DNA from: Mariniphaga sediminis
GTDB taxonomy: Bacteria > Bacteroidota > Bacteroidia > Bacteroidales > Prolixibacteraceae
Assembly (NCBI RefSeq): GCF_003573545.1
Contig: NZ_QWET01000002.1
Coordinates: forward strand, 248,001 to 312,000
Length of the DNA stretch: 64,000 nucleotides
Direction of reading: 5' to 3'
Shown piece by piece: positions 61,233 to 64,000 of this stretch; position 1 is the first letter of the stretch; every line of letters begins with the position of its first letter. Position numbers and translations under genes: made by a program. The notes beneath the pieces were generated by a model, which saw only the letters and a program-made list of their open reading frames with translations, ran no database searches and was not told where the DNA came from.

Positions 61233-63965
61233 TTATGAAGCTACTACTTCTTTTTCTTCAAAAACAGTACTTAAAATTTTCTCCAGGGCCTGGGTGTGTT
61301 TTTCTGTTAACCCAACCGCCGGACTGGCACTCTCTTTCCGGGAAACCAGTTTTAATCCGAGATAATCGAGTTTCCGGTTAAGAAAAGGCCATGCCCCCAT
61401 GTTCTCCGGTTCGTCCTGTGCCCAAACAAGGTTGGAAGTATGATACTTTTTCACTACTTCATCAATTTGTTTGTAGGGAATGGGATACAATTGCTCCAAA
61501 CGAACAATTGCCACATGGGATATTTTTTTCGTATTTTTATGTTTAACTAAATCATAATACAGGCGACCAGAAGTAAATATTACTTTTTCTACTATTTCAG
61601 GATCAGCAGTCTGATCATCAATAACTTCCTGAAAGGCTCCCTTGGAGAGGTCTTCAATGGTAGATATTACCTGAGGATGTCGCAACAGGCTCTTGGGCGT
61701 AAAAACAACCAGCGGCAAACGCATTTTCATTTTTACCTGCCGGCGTAACAGGTGAAACATATTGGCCGGAGTTGTGGGCACAACCACCTGCATATTGTTG
61801 TTTACTGAAAGCTCCAGAAATCTTTCCATACGTGCACTGGAATGCTCCGGCCCCTGCCCCTCGTAGCCATGCGGCAACAGCAGCACCAGGTTATTCATCA
61901 AGCCCCACTTTTCAAATGCAGAAGTAATGTATTGATCAACAACAGCCTGGGCCATATTGACAAAATCGCCAAACTGAGCTTCCCAAATGGTCAGGCCATT
62001 CGGCTGGGCCAGTGCATACCCATATTCAAATCCCATTACCGCATATTCTGAAAGAAGTGAATTAAAAACATGGAAAGGTGCCTGGTTTTGCTCAACATGT
62101 TTCAAGGGAAAGTATTTTTCGTCGGTACCTTCCACCACAAAAGACGCATGACGATGGGCGAAAGTTCCCCGTTCGGTATCCTGTCCGCTCAACCGCACCG
62201 GATGCCCTTCTGTAACCAATGTTCCGTAGGCGAGCAATTCAGCCATGGCCCAATCAAGGCGATTATCGAGTATCATCATCCGCCGATCGGACAAAATCCG
62301 GTTCACCTTCTTAAAGAAAACCAAATCTTCCGGCAGATTGTTGATGCTTTCCGCAATCTGCACCAATTGCCCTGCTTTTACACCTGTATTTACCGACTGC
62401 TCAAACATCGACTTTTGAGGCATGTCATAAGGCTCATATTCATTAAGCAGAAACTTTCGCAATTTCAGCTTTTCGATTTTTTCTGAATCCCGGTACTTTT
62501 CTTCCATAAACCGGTCGAAATCTTTCACCTTCTTGCGGGCTTCTTCCTGCGTCATAATACCCAGCTTCTCCATTTTCTCCGCATAGATATCGCGCGAATT
62601 CAGATGCTTTGAGATTGCCCTGTAAAGCATCGGCTGCGTAAAGCGGGGTTCATCTCCCTCATTGTGTCCGTATTTACGGTAACAAAGTATGTCAATAAAC
62701 ACATCGGTACTAAACTTTTGCCTGAACTCCATCGCCAGCCTGATGGTATAAACAAGAGCCTCCACATCGTCTCCGTTTACATGAAACACCGGAGAGCGCG
62801 TAACTTTTGCCACGTCTGTACAGTAGGTACTCGACCGGCCGTCAAGATATGTTGTGGTAAAACCTACCTGGTTATTAATTACAAGGTGAATGGTTCCACC
62901 TGTTCGGTATCCTTTAAGCTGCGACATTTGTATGGTTTCATAAACCACACCCTGCGCTGCAATGGCGGCATCGCCATGAATAATAATTCCTGCAGCCTTA
63001 CTGTAATCTCCTTTGTAAACCGAATCGATACGCGAACGGACCATACCTTGCACTACAGGCCCCACCGCTTCGAGGTGAGACGGGTTAGGCATAAGATTTA
63101 ACCTGACCTGTTTCCCAAAATCGGTCATTACTTCGTTCTCATAGCCCAGATGATATTTTACATCACCATTCCAATGGTCTTCTTCGTATTCCTTCCCGTA
63201 AAACTCCTTAAAAATATTCTCATACGGCTTTTTCAGGATGTTGGCCAAAACATTAAGCCGACCCCGGTGAGCCATTCCCAAAACAAACTCTTCAATTCCC
63301 AATTCGGCACCACGCTCAATAACTGCATCCAGCGAAGGGATAAGACTTTCAGCCCCCTCGAGAGAGAAGCGCTTTTGTCCCACAAACTTTTTATGGATAA
63401 AGTTTTCAAAGCCCACTGCCACTTTCAGGTGATAAAAAATATCCTTCCGGTGTTCTTCTGAGAATTCCTGTGAATTACGACTGCTTTCCATCTTTTGCTT
63501 CAGCCACGCTACCACTTCCGGATCGCGCATATAAACGTACTCCACACCGACGGAACGGCAATAAGTGGCCTCAAGATGCTCCACAATGTCTTTTAACTTC
63601 GCCGGGCCAATACCAATATCATTCCCGGCTTGGAAAGTGGTTTCCAAATCCTTTTTTTCCAACCCAAAGTTTTCAATATCCAGCGTCGGAGCATATTGAC
63701 GGCGAGTCCTTACAGGGTTGGTTTTTGTAAACAAATGTCCACGCTGACGATAACCGTGAATCAGGCTTAAAATAGCAAATTCTTTGTTAATATCGCCTTC
63801 CAAATGCATGGTCTTACTGGCCGGGTAATTGGTTCGTGCCAACTCAAACCCTGCAAAAAAATGCTGCCAGCTTTTATCCAGTTTTTCCGGACTCTTCAGG
63901 TATATTTGGTACAGGTCGTCCATCGTTTCCTGTTCCTGATTACCCACTGATGAAAATTTATCCAT
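61233..63965 (-). CDS. sucA: 2-oxoglutarate dehydrogenase E1
   Basis: A 910-residue thiamine-diphosphate enzyme that decarboxylates 2-oxoglutarate. Visible marks: GMAHRGRLNVLANI, GDAAIAAQGVVYETIQMS (ThDP-Mg2+ region), GHNEGDEP, and in the C-terminal transketolase-like half HGYEGQGPEHSSARMERFLE and RLEQLYPIPYKQI. The N-terminus DDLYQIYLKSPEKLDKSWQHF is typical for E1o. The ATG at 63965 is preferred over a TTG two codons upstream. It is followed by sucB in the same transcript. Confidence 0.96.
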   Translation of the reverse strand: MDKFSSVGNQEQETMDDLYQIYLKSPEKLDKSWQHFFAGFELARTNYPASKTMHLEGDINKEFAILSLIHGYRQRGHLFTKTNPVRTRRQYAPTLDIENFGLEKKDLETTFQAGNDIGIGPAKLKDIVEHLEATYCRSVGVEYVYMRDPEVVAWLKQKMESSRNSQEFSEEHRKDIFYHLKVAVGFENFIHKKFVGQKRFSLEGAESLIPSLDAVIERGAELGIEEFVLGMAHRGRLNVLANILKKPYENIFKEFYGKEYEEDHWNGDVKYHLGYENEVMTDFGKQVRLNLMPNPSHLEAVGPVVQGMVRSRIDSVYKGDYSKAAGIIIHGDAAIAAQGVVYETIQMSQLKGYRTGGTIHLVINNQVGFTTTYLDGRSSTYCTDVAKVTRSPVFHVNGDDVEALVYTIRLAMEFRQKFSTDVFIDILCYRKYGHNEGDEPRFTQPMLYRAISKHLNSRDIYAEKMEKLGIMTQEEARKKVKDFDRFMEEKYRDSEKIEKLKLRKFLLNEYEPYDMPQKSMFEQSVNTGVKAGQLVQIAESINNLPEDLVFFKKVNRILSDRRMMILDNRLDWAMAELLAYGTLVTEGHPVRLSGQDTERGTFAHRHASFVVEGTDEKYFPLKHVEQNQAPFHVFNSLLSEYAVMGFEYGYALAQPNGLTIWEAQFGDFVNMAQAVVDQYITSAFEKWGLMNNLVLLLPHGYEGQGPEHSSARMERFLELSVNNNMQVVVPTTPANMFHLLRRQVKMKMRLPLVVFTPKSLLRHPQVISTIEDLSKGAFQEVIDDQTADPEIVEKVIFTSGRLYYDLVKHKNTKKISHVAIVRLEQLYPIPYKQIDEVVKKYHTSNLVWAQDEPENMGAWPFLNRKLDYLGLKLVSRKESASPAVGLTEKHTQALEKILSTVFEEKEVVAS

Positions 63966-64000
63966 TGCCAATTATATAATTAACCTTTAGTCAATATAAA

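Overview
The window looks like chromosomal DNA of a marine- or gut-type Bacteroidota, most likely near Marinilabiliales/Prolixibacteraceae (inference). Supporting points: promoter boxes of the Bacteroidota type (TTG - about 20 bp - TAnnTTTG), a V-type ATPase operon in the order E-DUF2764-A-B-D-I-K, TPR-containing histidine kinases, a Wzi-type capsule protein, a row of exported sulfatases, and a 2-oxoglutarate dehydrogenase pair. No rRNA, tRNA, CRISPR array, phage or intact insertion sequence was seen.

Layout. 0-4 kb: scattered housekeeping genes (HAD phosphatase fragment, aminotransferase, GNAT, methyltransferase). 4-11.4 kb: a compact signalling locus in which a lipoprotein gene, a TPR histidine kinase, a LuxR-type response regulator and two exported proteins lie together. 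The promoters of the lipoprotein gene and of the exported-protein pair carry the same palindrome (TACCTA-N4-TAGGTA) exactly 23 bp before a -7 box, so the regulator encoded between them probably controls both flanks. 11.4-16.3 kb: an HTH/DUF2975 pair, a frameshifted gene relic, a DsbA-like lipoprotein with an NTF2-like gene, a divergent HxlR regulator with two tandem operators, and a metal-handling trio (GDCCVxC protein, HMA-CDF transporter, membrane protein).

16.3-29.6 kb is the most unusual region. About ten one- or two-gene units, all on the minus strand and mostly of unrelated function (degenerate SDR, ZIP transporter, DUF2867 SDR, unknown protein, metallo-hydrolase, DUF488 pair, esterase, DUF5684 protein, C45 hydrolase, RDD protein), are separated by roughly 110-200 bp imperfect inverted repeats that behave like integron attC sites. 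For five units the sequence at the unit's 5' edge is complementary to the first arm of that unit's own downstream repeat, as expected of integron cassettes. No integrase lies in the window, so this reads as an integrase-less attC cluster (CALIN).

29.7-36 kb returns to core-like genes: GroES-like protein, CREST-family membrane protein, a MITE-like element, ilvD, wzi and an outer-membrane protein. 36-43.5 kb is an operon of two hybrid histidine kinases, CheR and a receiver-less CheB, with no chemoreceptor or CheA. The first kinase carries the NEEL-type coiled coil familiar from CheB-CheR fusion kinases. A strong hairpin separates it from the convergent V-ATPase operon (43.6-51.1 kb), whose K subunit keeps the Na+-ligand pattern. 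Then come a PAS histidine kinase, four tandem exported sulfatases (53.3-59.3 kb) and sucB/sucA at the right edge.
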